Assembly: GCA_033296885.1 (NCBI GenBank)
Contig: MU864089.1
Span: 1-31,006 of the forward strand
Direction of reading: 5' to 3'
Length of the DNA: 31,006 bases
Source: Triangularia verruculosa
Lineage: Eukaryota > Ascomycota > Sordariomycetes > Sordariales > Podosporaceae
Shown here piece after piece: positions 10,016 to 21,112 of the stretch (its first letter is position 1; each line of letters begins with the position of its first letter). The notes under the pieces are model-generated. The model made no database searches and had not been told where the DNA came from. It was given only the letters and a program-made list of their open reading frames with translations. The position numbers and the translations under genes are program-made.

Positions 10016-10329
10016 CTACAATTCGGTGGTCCTTAACGAGGTCACTCATGCATGGGCCAGCATCAATTTCCCAATGTCCTTCGCAGTGGGCATCTCCAAC
10101 ATCAAAAAGTTAAAAATATCAATATTAGAGCTAGAAAAACGATTTAAGATCGAACTTAAAGAGAGTGCAATTGCATCTTAATATTTCTCTTTATATTAAG
10201 TAAAAAGCAGGAAGCTTAAAAGCCAGTTTAATCGGCAACTTAAGGATTTTGAAGACCATGTGCATGTGGCCCGTGTGTCTGCGAATGTGGCCCGTGTGAG
10301 TGACCTCGTTAAGGAACACCCTACAATTC
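10016..10329. mobile_element. MITE with terminal inverted repeats and 9 bp target-site duplication
   Basis: The element spans 10025-10320 (296 bp). Its ends are inverted repeats: the left reads GGTGG then TCCTTAACGAGGTCACTCA, and the right end, reversed, reads GGTGT then the same 19 bases. Similarity continues imperfectly to a shared GGGCCA. The 9 bp CTACAATTC flanks it exactly on both sides (10016-10024 and 10321-10329), which is a target-site duplication. No coding capacity is present. The interior is AT-rich with a perfect hairpin CTTAATAT..ATATTAAG (10177-10200), and ATGTGGCCCGTGTG is repeated twice near the right end. A 9 bp duplication suggests mobilisation by a Mutator-like transposase; hAT (8 bp) fits less well. 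It ends 32 bp before the start codon of the Zn2Cys6 gene. Confidence 0.92.
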
Positions 10330-10352
10330 ACAACACCAGAACTTCCAACAAC

Positions 10353-12673
10353 ATGGCCGAAACACCCGCGACCGCCATCACAACTTCTCATCAAACAACC
10401 CGATCCAAGAGAGAAAAGTACTCGAGCATCGCATGGTACGTCCTTCTTTGCCTGACTTGACACGATGAAGTCGCGCTAATAATTGCTCTCACAGCGAGGA
10501 ATGCAGAAGCCGAAAGCTGAAATGCCGGACCACGTCTATCCCAGGCGCTGGATGTGAACGTTGTACGAGTCAAGGATTGACATGCAAGATCACTCGCCCA
10601 GCGCGCGGTCTTAGAGGGGATCTGCGGCAGTCGCAGCCCTCAGTACCGACCAGCGCCAGCCAGAATGACGAGCCTCACGTCCGGTTTCAAAAGATGGAGG
10701 ATGAGCTCAACCTCTTGCGGCACCAAGTAGCGCAATTAACCTCATCATATCCGCAGCAGAGTTCAAACGCACCAGGACAAGAATGCCGCTCTGGACAACA
10801 ACAGTCTGAGGAGGCAACTCCTTTCACCGCCTCCCAAATACAGACTCGTGTCGAGCCACACTTTGTAGGCACGACAAGACCAACCTTCACCCTGAACATC
10901 GCAAAAGCTTCCCTTGAGTTGATGGGTGTTGCTGTGCCAAACGACGACTCTGAACCGGAGCAGCCGCAGCTGGTACGCCGCAATACATCTCTGTTCGCCG
11001 CCAATGACCCACTGTTGCGTCTTCCTGTTGACGAAATACAACGCCTGTTTGCTGTCTTTCAAGATGAGATAGCCTCATCATACCCCGCCTTCTACTGTTG
11101 GGATACAGCCGCCAAGATCCCTCACCTTGTTGGCCATCTCTCAGCACCAGCCCCTGACCGGCACCGCGCTGCAGATAATCAGAAGCAAACTCAGTTTCTC
11201 AAAATGGCTGTTGCCACGGCCCTTGTTTTGGAGGAGACAGGGAGATCAAAGCTGGGACTGGATTTGTTTACCTCGGTAGAGCAAGAGACTGGCACAATAT
11301 TTGGACATGCGCAAGTCGATCTGATGGAAATACGCATCATGGCCGTGATGGTGAGTGGGTTGTTTCCTGGCAGAATTTGCCGCTGACGCGTGACATAGGC
11401 CACATATCACTTCTATTGTGACGAAGAGCTCTTTGCCTGGCGGACGTTGGGAATTGCGGCTCGGCTAGTGCTGGAGATGGGGCTTCACAGACGACAGACA
11501 TTGATCAGCCTTCCCAACCAGAGAGAACGAGAAGAGGCTTTGGCTGTCTTTTGGTGCGTGTATGAGCTGGATCGCCGATGGAGTTTAGGGACTGGCTTGT
11601 CATTTGCGATTGTTGATCGTGATGTTGATCCAGAACTTCCTGAGCCGGTATGTCATTTTCTTAATTCTCGAAGTATGTTTGGCTGACGGGCACTGCAGCC
11701 ACCGGCTATGGCTTATCTTCAATGTCTTGCCGATTATGCGCGACTGTGCTCAAAGGTCTGGGATGCTCTGCCCCAGTTTGGTAGCACATGCATATCGACC
11801 TCACCCGCGCTGCTTCTCGACCACCAAATCCAAGACTGGTGCGCCAGCATACCAACCCAGTTCCGACTTTCCTCTCATTTCTATCCAGGGATGAGTCCAT
11901 CCAGCTCTGAACTTGACCACCGCGCCCTGGCCCCGTCTAGAGCTACCCGCAATGTGCGAACGATGCTGTACATTCGTGGAAACCATCTGCGTTCTCTCGT
12001 CAACCGCCACCATGTCATTTCAAGTAGCGCCATATCGGCCAACACACAACAAGCTCGTCTCGTGGTCGATATTGCGAGAGATTCTATTCAGGTCATCGTC
12101 ACTTTGAGTAAAGAAACAGATATATACGCCCGCCAGCAGCCGGGCTACAACCATTATCTTGTCAGTGCCCTGGCCATTGTCCTCCTCGCTACATGCCACG
12201 CACCACAACTATTCGCTGCCACTTGTCGTCAAGATTTTTCCGATGCCGTCAATCTCGTCAGGGGTTTTTCCGAGACAAGCATTGCTGGGCACAGGTTGTG
12301 GAAGAGCATGTCGGGGCTTGTTTCAGCGGTATCCGCGCTCGGTTTAGGTACCGAGATCAACCAGACATATCACATCGGGGATGAATACCAAATACCCCCA
12401 TTCCAACAGATCGAAAATCAGTTCGATGCCGGGATGAGAGACTTGTTCGATCCCAGTTTTTACAAGACTGCCGCGCAGCCTGATATGGGGCACGTTAGCA
12501 CGGATTTGATGGGATTATACGATGCAGTTTGGCATGGGAATACAGTGGGAACAGCGCCAGACCTGTTGCATGATCACGGGTCGATGGACGAAGCCATAGC
12601 TTCGTTGGTATCGAGCGGATCAATCGGACCGGAAAATGATGCTATATCTAGGTATTTTCTAGGGTTAATCTAA
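10353..12673 (+). CDS. Zn2Cys6 transcription factor with fungal-specific regulatory domain
   Basis: This is a nuclear DNA-binding regulator. Exons 10353-10435, 10495-11350, 11399-11647 and 11699-12673 (introns 59, 48 and 51 bp, branch points GCTAAT and GCTGAC) give 720 aa. The zinc cluster starts near residue 28, with its first Cys codon split by intron 1: CEECRSRKLKC, then CERCTSQGLTC, the CX2CX6C..CX2CX6C pattern. A heptad-like stretch follows (MEDELNLLRHQVAQL), a plausible coiled-coil dimerisation segment. The middle domain has FHYCDEELFAWRTLGIAARLVLEMGLHRR-type sequence and VFWCVYELDRRWSLGTGL, typical of the fungal-specific transcription factor domain. The start ATG lies only 23 bp after the MITE duplication, so promoter and 5' UTR are probably partly MITE-derived. 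Its position beside the dioxygenase/VAO pair suggests a local regulator; this is inference. No breaks were seen. Confidence 0.93.
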
Positions 12674-13010
12674 AGAGCAACGGTTTCAGGTTCTCATCCG
12701 TCTTTCGACCGTTGCACGCAGTTCGTTTTGACACGCTCTTGGGTTATTAGCCAGACCCCCTTTTTGTTGGCATCACCAACGCAGGCGCTTCGAGGGGTTT
12801 GGTTGCTTCCATGGTTCTCATGGGCTCACGGTGGCTGCAACCCTACGGCGGAGCAGCTTGGCAGGCGGCCTCATCATCATGCGTTTTGTCCCAAAGCTGC
12901 GGGGTTCGTCGAGTCGGTCGGAACCTTCCCAAGACTATGTCCTCCAGGTTGGTTCGTCCTTCCATGTCAGTAGCAGGCCTTTTACTAACTCTTTGTACTC
13001 GGCATTCTCC

Positions 13011-15366
13011 ATGGCTGTTCCTCAGTATCACTACCGTAGTCTCGATCTGTCCAGAGATGCCATTCGCCTTGTGCGTCTTTGCAAAGGATATGATGGACCG
13101 CTGCGCTGTGAGCTGTTTGAAAGCTTCTTACACGATTGTGACGGCGTCCCGTACTGCGCTCTGTCTTATACATGGGGAGGAACGGTCAAGCAACACGAAA
13201 TCACGATCAATGGCTGCACATTTTTCATCACGGAGAACCTCTATTGGGCGCTGTGGAACCTCCGAGAGCAGCATGTTGACCGTGTGTTTTAGATCGACGC
13301 CATCTGTATCGACCACCAAAATCACAAGGAACGCGGCCATCAAGTCGGGCAGATGCGCAACATCTATGAGAATGCCGAGGAGGTAGTTGTTTGGCTGGGT
13401 ATCGGATCTCCTGTGCTTGATACAGCCATGGATGTATTGGACCGCGTCAACCGCTATATCAACCATACCAATAATTGGAAAAGGTCAAAAGAGATATGGC
13501 TCTCTGAGCTGAAGCACCGGCGGGAGCTATTTTTCGCCGGTTTGGAACAAGGCCAGATTGAGAAGCAACAGCAGGCACTCCAAGTACTGTTCAACAACCC
13601 ATGGTTCAAGAGAATCTGGATTATCCAGGAAGTGGCGCATGCCAAACGTGCCACAATCTTCTGTGACCGTCGGTCTGTTCCGGCTCGGGCGTTGGCCATT
13701 GCGCCTCCCTTCATTCGGTACCATCCGGAAAAACATGTTCAGGCCATCCCGGATGTAATGCCCGGTTTCCACAGACACGAAAGCTGGTGGATGCGACAAC
13801 GGACGCTCAACAACCTCCTCGAGAAGTTCCAAGACAGCGAGGCGACGGACACTCGCGACAAGGTTTATGCGCTGTTGGAAATGGCAGTTGATGTTCAAGG
13901 CGTCATATCACCCGACTACGAAGTATCCGAGGGGGCGGTCGTTCAGAGAGTTGCCGCATTTTTGTTTTTGGAAACGTGGTAGATGAAGCCGAATATGACT
14001 TCCCACTATGGCCGGTTGATGAACCTCTCTATCAATGCGCCACGAGGTTGATCGCGGAGACCCTGAAAAAGGCAGCCGGAGGTATACCGATGTGGAAACA
14101 GCCGAATGACACATTTGCAGGTCTTAACTAAGAGGAGCGTTTGCCGGCCGGTTATACTTCATGTCCCTTGGTCGTCAGGGCATATCGGGACGTTGCTCTC
14201 CTGGGCGGCCTGAAGGGAAGATCGTCAACAAAATCGTCGACGTTTTCGCAAAGGTATCAGTTCAGGACGCAGTGGCCAGTGAGTCAAATCTCCGCGGCCA
14301 TATATCACTTGGCGTTGCCACGAGCCTGATGAACTTCACACACCTCGAGCTACTACTGGGATACTTTAATATCGTCGAGACTACCGACATCAGGGACATT
14401 GTTGGCGTGAAGTTTGAGTCTTTGTGGCTTGCAATTTACAGGCGGCACCATAAAGCGCTCAGGCTGATCACCTACGCTTCCGATTTCACAGCCGAGATTC
14501 CCCCCGATTGCGTCTTCCCAGATGAAGGAAGCTATGTACTCGATCTCTTACTCTCGGACCGCCGCGACCTGGACAGGGCAATCTTGCCCATTCAGCTTTC
14601 GAATTACGGCAAGCCTCATCCACTCACTATTCTGATTTACGCGGCGGAGATTCGGGCTCTCGAGTTTTTGCTAGCGCGCGGTGCTTCGTTGGAAACCATC
14701 ATGTCACTTGCAAGCAAACGGTCTTGGCTAGCACATACGACAGAGATCTTCACGGTCATGCCACCATCTGAATTATCCTGGTCAGTAATCTGCGAGAGGC
14801 TGAAGACTGAAGCTGCGATTCATGTCAATGGCACTCGCCCCTCGAATCTCAGTCCCTTCCCTACCGAGGTTCTACAGGCCTGTGTGCGCCATGGACATGC
14901 TGAGCTCGTCAAACTGGGTTTGATGAGAGGGACTGACAGCTATGGCGCTATATCCCCAGATGAAGCTCTGGCAACTGCCTCTCGTTATGGCCATCCTCGT
15001 GTGGTGAAAGTCCTGTTAGAGCACTGGTCTTATGGCCCTGATTTCCATGGAGTCTGCGCTTCGCGAAAGGTTCCTCCTACATCCGGCCTGCATGAGGCAA
15101 TCGTTGAATACAATGGCCAAAATGAAGAGGTTGTTAAGCTCCTCCTGGAAGCTGGAGCCGATCCCGCCGTAACGAACAGCATTGGACAATCTTCATTGGA
15201 TCTTGCTTATAGCCACCAGGTGGGAACGTCCTCTTCATGGCCCTCTGACAGCATGCAAAGTCTGGAGGCGATTATAAAAATGTTGGAGGATGCAGATGTA
15301 AGTAGAAAACCGAGGGGCCCCAATGACGCCGCAGCGACGTGTATTCGGTCTTTGGATGTTGTTTAA
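13011..15366 (+). pseudogene. HET domain-ankyrin repeat gene, degraded
   Basis: The family consists of heterokaryon-incompatibility-type proteins (NLR-like or HET-ANK) linked to non-self recognition and cell death in fungi. The frame starts with MAVPQYHYRSLDL and shows clear HET signatures: YCALSYTWGG, IDAICIDHQNHKERGHQV, NIYENAEEVVVWLG and NNPWFKRIWIIQEVAHA. It has at least three lesions. First, TAG at 13290-13292 stands where HET domains have the Trp of WIDAICI (TGG to TAG, RIP-compatible). Second, a frame slip at the T-runs 13961-13969 moves the reading to the frame of GNVVDEAEYDFPLWP. Third, TAA at 14129-14131 ends that frame before a further shift into 14161-15366. The last part (401 codons) has ankyrin-like units: LEFLLARGASLE, ACVRHGHAELVKLGL, ASRYGHPRVVKVLLEHW and VVKLLLEAGADPAVTNSIG. 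The losses exceed what simple introns explain. Confidence 0.85.
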
Positions 15367-16758
15367 TGGCGACTTTTTGGGTTATCACCATCTTGAGGCC
15401 CGGTGTGGGCACCTTCTAGGTTCTCGGTACAGAACCAGCAGCAACGGCGGAGACACACCTGGCAACGCTGGGCGGGCGTCCCTGTCATCTGTGATGAACA
15501 CCCCCGCACCCGATCTTCTGTCACTGGGCTTACTCAAACATGCAATAGTGGCCAATCTTGCCATCCAACCTCCAACATACTTCCCATCCAATCCCCTTCG
15601 TCACCACAATATGGGCATCAAAGAATGCCTCCACTGGGTCAAGGGACACATGCTCGACTATCCTGTTACGACTTCATATATTCTTTATGCCCAGGATGTA
15701 GCTTCATGTTGAGCCCATGAGCGGTCAGACTCTTTGGCATGATGGTCCAGGCGGGAGGAAATGTCCTTTCTGGCTTCTTGGAAAAAGCTCATGGAGCGGA
15801 AAGCTGGGGACAGTAGACCTGTTCAGGCCCAAGGGGCAGCTTGGTGGAAGATGCAAAGTCGATCATGGGTTTACGAGGCATTGAAAAACAAACCCTACTA
15901 CTATTGAGGTGTGTATAGCCTCAGACATTGAGAATAGCGTATAATATACAGCGTTTGCGCTTGCATGGCTTCTGGGTGGATTATGTAAGGATATCTGCCT
16001 TTTTGGTTCATTGATATGGCAATTGACCTGCAACGCATGTCAGCCGATTACCCATCTTCCACAATATCATGAAGGGGTTGCAAAGATGCCATGGGAACAA
16101 GGCCCTGTCAATATATGGTCGCCTACTTAATGGGGCATGCCCACTAGGTCAGAGAACAAACCTCTCGGAGCACAGTGTTGTGCTGAAGAAGAAGGTAATG
16201 GCAGTTGACCCGCCATCCAAATAGGGTTGGCGCGCCGGCAAAATACACGGCATGATGCACCCCAGACTCTGTCGCATCCGCCTACACAATCTTCGTTCCT
16301 AAGCAAGCATGATTATATTGCTTCGTCCGCAGCGCCCATCCTGTTTGGTTCGGCCCCTTGCCGGCCGCTTCGTATGCTTCCGACTCGGAACAACAACCCA
16401 CCTCCAGCTCCACCAGGACTGCCACTCAAGAATGTGGTGTGGTAAGCCGAGGGAAATGCCGGCGGCCCTCATCGGCGCCAAAGTGCGCCCAACAGCTTGG
16501 CGCCTTGTTTATTCTATATGAGCTTGCCAGCTTCCGGCACAAATAACCTTGATAAAATTGAAGACTGACACTTCAGCGCTCCAATGATCGTCTTCGGGAA
16601 GGAAATAGAGGAGAGCAAATGGGGCCACGAAAGATGCAAGGATCGTGGGTAAAGTCATTTTTTGTCCTCTTTATTCTCAGTTAAATTACTGACTCCATCT
16701 TTAGGCAAGGCAGGTGAGGAAAACGTGCTCGTGATGAAGGGGGACAATATCCGGCTAG
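15367..16758. other. Intergenic region between HET-ANK remnant and tyrosinase
   Basis: About 1.4 kb without a supported gene. Frames up to 129 codons (for example 15323-15712) overlap the 3' end of the HET-ANK remnant or lie alone, with no motif. It may contain more of the decayed HET-ANK 3' end. Sequence around 16470-16505 is rich in GGCGCC-like palindromes, without a clear role. Confidence 0.5.
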
Positions 16759-16775
16759 CACGTGGGATACACGTG
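16759..16775. promoter_or_regulatory. Paired CACGTG E-boxes upstream of tyrosinase
   Basis: Two CACGTG hexamers (16759-16764 and 16770-16775; the second inside ACACGTGT) lie 11 bp apart centre to centre, about 100 bp before the tyrosinase ATG. CACGTG is the usual core of bHLH factors, and close pairs are rarer than single hits. Function is inferred from sequence and position only. Confidence 0.4.
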
Positions 16776-16815
16776 TCGAGGGAAATCGCGCAAGAAGAAA
16801 AGGGGACCAGATCCC

Positions 16816-16826
16816 CGGGTCAACCG
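16816..16826. promoter_or_regulatory. CGG-N5-CCG palindrome upstream of tyrosinase
   Basis: CGGGTCAACCG, inside the larger CCCGG-GTCAA-CCGGG, lies 45 bp before the tyrosinase start. Inverted CGG triplets are the standard half-sites of Zn2Cys6 dimers. The spacing (5) differs from the palindrome in the dioxygenase/VAO promoter (3), so one factor may not bind both. Confidence 0.35.
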
Positions 16827-16870
16827 GGACTCATATTTTATCTGCCAGTGTGAGCAAACGAAAAAGAAAA

Positions 16871-18245
16871 ATGATTCTCTGGACGACCGCACTCTTTGCC
16901 AGCTTGGTGGCGGCGCAGACGTACCCTCCCGATGAAGTTGACAAACTTGCCGCCGCCAGTCTTTCAAAGGTGAAGGACTGGCTGGCAAAGAACCCGCAAG
17001 GCAACTGCACACTGGAGACAGCTGTGAGGAGAAAGGAATGGTGAGGCTCCCTTTCGAGAGCAATCGATGTTGGGAGAAAGACTGACGATGATGAAACAGG
17101 ATGGATCTTACCTTAGCGCAGAGAAAGGAGTACACCGATGCCGTTCTCTGCCTCATGTCAAAACCAGCTCTGACATCCAATGTGGCTCCTGGCGCAAAGT
17201 CAAGATTCGATGACTACATCGTTGTCCACGTCCAGCAAACACCCAGAAATCATGGTTCGACATGTAAGAGTGTCTCTCACCCGCCAGGTTGACCAATCTA
17301 ACACATATTATAGTTTTCCTCCCATGGCATAGGTACTACATGTGGCACTACGAACAGGCTCTTAGAACCGAGTGCGGGTACAAAGGTTACCAGCCTGTAC
17401 GTTCCCCCCTCCGCCCCCGCCCCCTTGGCCACCACCACAAACGCTGACAACCCAAAGTACTGGAACTGGGCTCGATACGCCGCAGATCCCGCAAAATCCC
17501 CTCTCTTCGACGGAAGCGAAGGCAGCATGGGCGGAAACGGCGCGAAGGCAAATTACAACGGCATCATGATCCCCGGCGCCCCGAGACCATACGACAGAAT
17601 CCCTGCCGCAGACGGCGGCGGTTGTGTCACTACCGGTCCGTTCAAGAACATGACGGTTAACCTTGGCCCCATTGCCCCTATCCTGCAGCTCCCGCGGAAT
17701 CCAAGGTCCGACGGCCTCGGGTACAACCCCCGCTGTCTCCGACGTGATGTCAACAAGAACTCCGCCGCGGTGACCACCGCCAACTACACGTATGATCTGA
17801 TCACGAAGAACAATGATGTGTACTGGTTCCAGACGGTCATGGAGGTATGCCACTCTTCCCTTCAATTTCTAGCCGAGATGATGGACGGCTAACATCATGA
17901 CGACAGGGCCAATTCCCCCAGGGCAAATGGGGCGTCCACGCCGGGGGTCATTACACCATTGGAGGAGACCCGGGCGGCGATTTCTATACCTCTCCCGGAG
18001 ATCCGGCGTTCTACTTGCATCACACCATGATCGATCGCGTGTGGTGGATCTGGCAGATCCAGAACTTGGACAAGAGGACGAAGGAGGTCAGCATGACGAG
18101 GACTATGAACAACTTCCCGCCGTCGGCGAATGGCACGCTTGATGACCTGAGCGGGCTGGGTGTGCTGGCGCCGGATGTGAAGGTGCGGGATTTGATGAAC
18201 ACGATGGGAGGGCTGGATGGGAAGTTTTGCTACATTTATGAGTAG
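16871..18245 (+). CDS. Secreted short tyrosinase / polyphenol oxidase
   Basis: This is a type-3 binuclear copper enzyme that oxidises phenols and/or catechols to quinones with O2. Exons 16871-17040, 17100-17263, 17314-17396, 17458-17844 and 17907-18245 (introns 50-62 bp with CTGAC/CTAAC branch points) give 380 aa. The N-terminus MILWTTALFASLVAAQ is a signal peptide. CuA ligands are H100 (VVHVQQT), H108 (RNHGST) and H117 (FLPWHRYY), spaced 8 and 9. CuB ligands are H279 and H283 (VHAGGH) and H307 (FYLHHTMIDRVWW). The protein stops soon after the catalytic domain, so it lacks the C-terminal capping domain of the classical intracellular melanin-type tyrosinases. It fits the short secreted fungal group, some of which oxidise methoxylated, lignin-related phenols. 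NCT and NGT sites suggest N-glycosylation. It appears intact and may act extracellularly on the aromatics suggested by the upstream genes (inference). Confidence 0.93.
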
Positions 18246-18654
18246 ATTTCCGGTGATCGTGAGCGGAATTGGGGAGATGGGGCGGTGTTGTAGGCTATGA
18301 TCATGGAAAACTGCTGCAAGGAAAAGAACTGCAGTTGCTGTCCCATCGAGTTGCAATGCCCACCTTACAAAATATGGAAGGCTACCTACCTCGGTTCAAT
18401 AATTCCCCGCGACCTTCCTCAGAAACTGATGCATTTGGAAGCTCGACTATAAAGCACGGGGTTTTGATATGAAAAAGGATCGTCTGTATGCAAAAGGTCG
18501 CGAGAGCTGAGGACTAACAAGGATCAGGATGTTTAGGCCGCTGTTGAAGTTGGGTAAACAAAGTTAGTTGTGAAGTACCTATGACGCATTGGGGGTTTTA
18601 AGTCCCATTCTGGCGCAGAGCAAATAACAAATTGGAACTGAAATTGGCCGGTGG
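18246..18654. other. Intergenic region 3' of tyrosinase
   Basis: About 400 bp with only short frames. It should contain the tyrosinase 3' UTR. Nothing else was recognised. Confidence 0.4.
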
Positions 18655-18758
18655 TGTTAAGTAGCATAAATGGTATAACCCCCTACCCTGAACAAACTTT
18701 GCTTCAGAGCCTTCCCAGGCTACCATAAGGTGCGGGTTCGAATCCCGTCGATGGCCAA
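18655..18758 (+). ncRNA. tRNA-like Pol III unit (tRNA relic or SINE head)
   Basis: A perfect B box, GGTTCGAATCC (18735-18745), lies in a good T-arm (GCGGG-loop-CCCGT). About 60 bp upstream, TAGCATAAATGG (18662-18673) matches the A box at nearly every position. Between them is a hairpin, AGCCT-TCCC-AGGCT. T-runs suitable as Pol III terminators follow near 18798. I could not fold a proper acceptor stem: the sequence after the T-arm needs a 5' partner like GCCATCG, which is not present at the right place. A degenerate tRNA or tRNA-derived SINE is more likely than a working tRNA. Confidence 0.4.
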
Positions 18759-19184
18759 GTTTAGCCCTCCAATTTGCAGGAAATTTATCTCCATTATTTT
18801 TATTTTTATTTAGCAGTTTAAACTACTTAACCACTTCTCTCTATTTACTCCCTTGATTACAAGACTCTCAATCCGCAAACAATTTTCTTTTTTTTGTCTT
18901 CGTGGAACAAATAACGCTGCGCCTCTTGCGCATCCCATGACCCTTTGTGCGCTCCCACGGTGTCTGTTCGGTATTGCCAATGTCTTCGTAGGATAGTTGT
19001 GTATTGCCAATGTATGCTTGATGGGGTCCTTGTGCAATAGTGCCAGGCCTCAGGAATTCCAACTCTCTCAGATAGACATTAAGATTCGTGCGGCGGTAAC
19101 AATGGGCTTGAATGGAAATTAAAGGAAGGAAGAATTGCTCGAGATCTATTTTTGCCAACTACAAAAAGACCGTAGGCAGCGCTG

Positions 19185-20254
19185 CTACCAGTGATCAACG
19201 TCGCCAGGATATGGGATCCCTATTCTCGGCGGCAACCCAAAAGGATACATTCTACGCAGACGCTCTTCACGACGAAGACGGGTCTCCTCCGCCGGATTCC
19301 GAGCCAGCGCCTTGGCCCCTTCGACGGCAGTAATGATCCACTTGAACTTGGCGTCCATAAACAACGACTGCTGTGGCTTGCACTTCTTGTTATTGCCTCC
19401 TCCGAGCTTGTATTCCGAGGGCGGCACATCTGGAGAGTGATTGCAGTTGCCATACCCAAGCCAGACGCTGAACCCCTCCTTGCTTCGAGTCAAGCCGCTG
19501 CTGGTCCTCTGATTGGGGCAGCAGTTGTTCATAATTTGCTGCAGAAACTCGGCGGCCTGACTGCAATCGACGTCGAGCTGCGTTTCCAGGTCGTTGCAGA
19601 AGTAGAGCGCGCTGGTGTTTACACAGGCCATTCTGCGACATGCCTTTGATGGTGCCCCGCATTTACCGGGCAGTGTGCTGAGAATATCGACGTTGCGTGT
19701 AATGTCGGTCATGGAGCCCATGGCCATGGGGGCACATTTGAGCGAGTTGAACTTCCAATCGTTGGGAATATGGCCCCGGTAATTCCCGTCGGAGCTCTTG
19801 GTGAAACCTTGCACGTTCGTCCATGGGTAAGGTTCCCATCCGTCCTCTGCTTCATGCACTGCTCCGGGTTTGGCTTGATTCTCGGGCTCGGCATTCGGGG
19901 GTTCAAAGTCTGGGTTCAGTGAATAGATTTGATCCCATATTTCCTGTGAGCCTATCTATTAGAATGATTGCAACCCCCACAAGGTTTTATTGATATCGGC
20001 ATCTAACTATCACTGATCCCTGCAGTACAACTTCTTCTTCCCCCGGAAAGATGGATCCTCTCCACAGCATGCCACTGCCATCTTGTCCTTGGGCACCGGT
20101 GTTGGCAATAACGACCGCTAGGGAGGATGACCCTGACGGTAGGCAAAGGCCCTACAAGAGGTGAGTCAGTACATAAATCAACGTCAGCCAATCCGCTTTG
20201 TACGTAGATTGCAAGATTAGCACAAATAGCCAGCACTACCTGATGTGCCCGCAT
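19185..20254 (-). CDS. Secreted cysteine-rich protein of unknown function
   Basis: I do not recognise the family. Three exons on the reverse strand (20254-20204, 20151-20014, 19943-19185) join in phase 0 over introns of 52 bp (branch ACTGAC, acceptor TTGTAG) and 70 bp (branch CTAAT, acceptor CACAG), giving 315 aa. The N-terminus MRAHQVVLAICANLAIYG is hydrophobic and signal-like, followed by a Ser/Gly-rich stretch. The body has about ten cysteines: LKCAP, GKCGAPSKACRRMACV, LYFCND, VDCSQ, NNCCPNQ, GNCNH and KKCKP, which would suit disulphide-bonded folding outside the cell. The LYFCND..AAEFLQQIMNNCC pattern resembles small cysteine-rich secreted fungal proteins. The C-terminus has a basic Arg-rich helix (RLRREERLRRM). 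The 858 bp gap to the divergent DUF1996 gene may be a shared promoter. Exon 3 is certain as coding; the first two exons rest on frame and splice logic. Confidence 0.72.
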
Positions 20255-21112
20255 CGAGTGCCTTCAATTTTGCGAAATCTTGTTAAAGAAACATGATACA
20301 TGGCTGCTGATGGCCTCATTGATTTGCCCCTTTACCTAAATTCCCCGGGGCTGCGGATTTCGCCTCTAGAGTACCCATGACTTCACATGCCCATCGATCA
20401 CTCTTCCTGGTCCCGGACATTAGAAACCGCAAACTTTAATCAGGGAAACTTAGTGGCATGGTGGAAGCCTTGAGGACAGTAACCCGAAGCCTCGATAAAA
20501 CGCCGTTGACATTAACGATGCGCGCGGCATCTTTTGCTATGGCAGTAGTTGTTTAGGAGAACCTCTAACCTCATGTAACCGATGTCACTTGGAAGAGGCG
20601 GTGCAGTACAGATTGCCTTTTTTCGCCCTCCACGTCCAATCGGCAACCTGCCATATAGCAAGATAACTAAGGAAGCGGAACAACGTTGCTTGTCTTCGGA
20701 TGATTCCGAGACGCTGATTGAATTGCCGAGATTCAAGTCGTTTCGACGCTGAAAGGAAGCCGTAACGCCACAAATTGCCCCAAGCGTGGAGCAGAAATGG
20801 ATTTTGCCGATAGGTCGAGGACTTGGCTACGCTAAATTGTTAATCTGAATAGAGTGCCAACCTTCGTCAATAAATGACCCTGCCTATGCTCGGTTGGCTG
20901 GACCGAAGCGTGATTGCATGTCAGTCTAATCTTGGGCGGTAAGCTGTGTTTGTGGTGTGGCAAGGCATTTCTTCTGGTATGAGATGATAATGTTGTACGA
21001 CGTAGATGGAAGGATATCAGGGGGCGACCGCCAAAACCAGGTTTGTAGTCCCGCTGACCTCCCTTTCATCCATCAAATCTTCTTTGAGCACAATAACTCA
21101 TCTTTGTCAAAC
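20255..21112. other. Divergent intergenic region
   Basis: About 860 bp between the oppositely directed cysteine-rich and DUF1996 genes. Both promoters must lie here. I see no strong CGG-CCG palindrome or other named motif. The short reverse frames at 20512-20773 have no motif. Confidence 0.45.

Noticed and set aside
17362..17865. Reverse-strand 167-codon frame in the tyrosinase gene
   Set aside because: It lies opposite tyrosinase exon 4 and intron 3 and is Gly/Val-rich low-complexity; the forward strand has the copper motifs.
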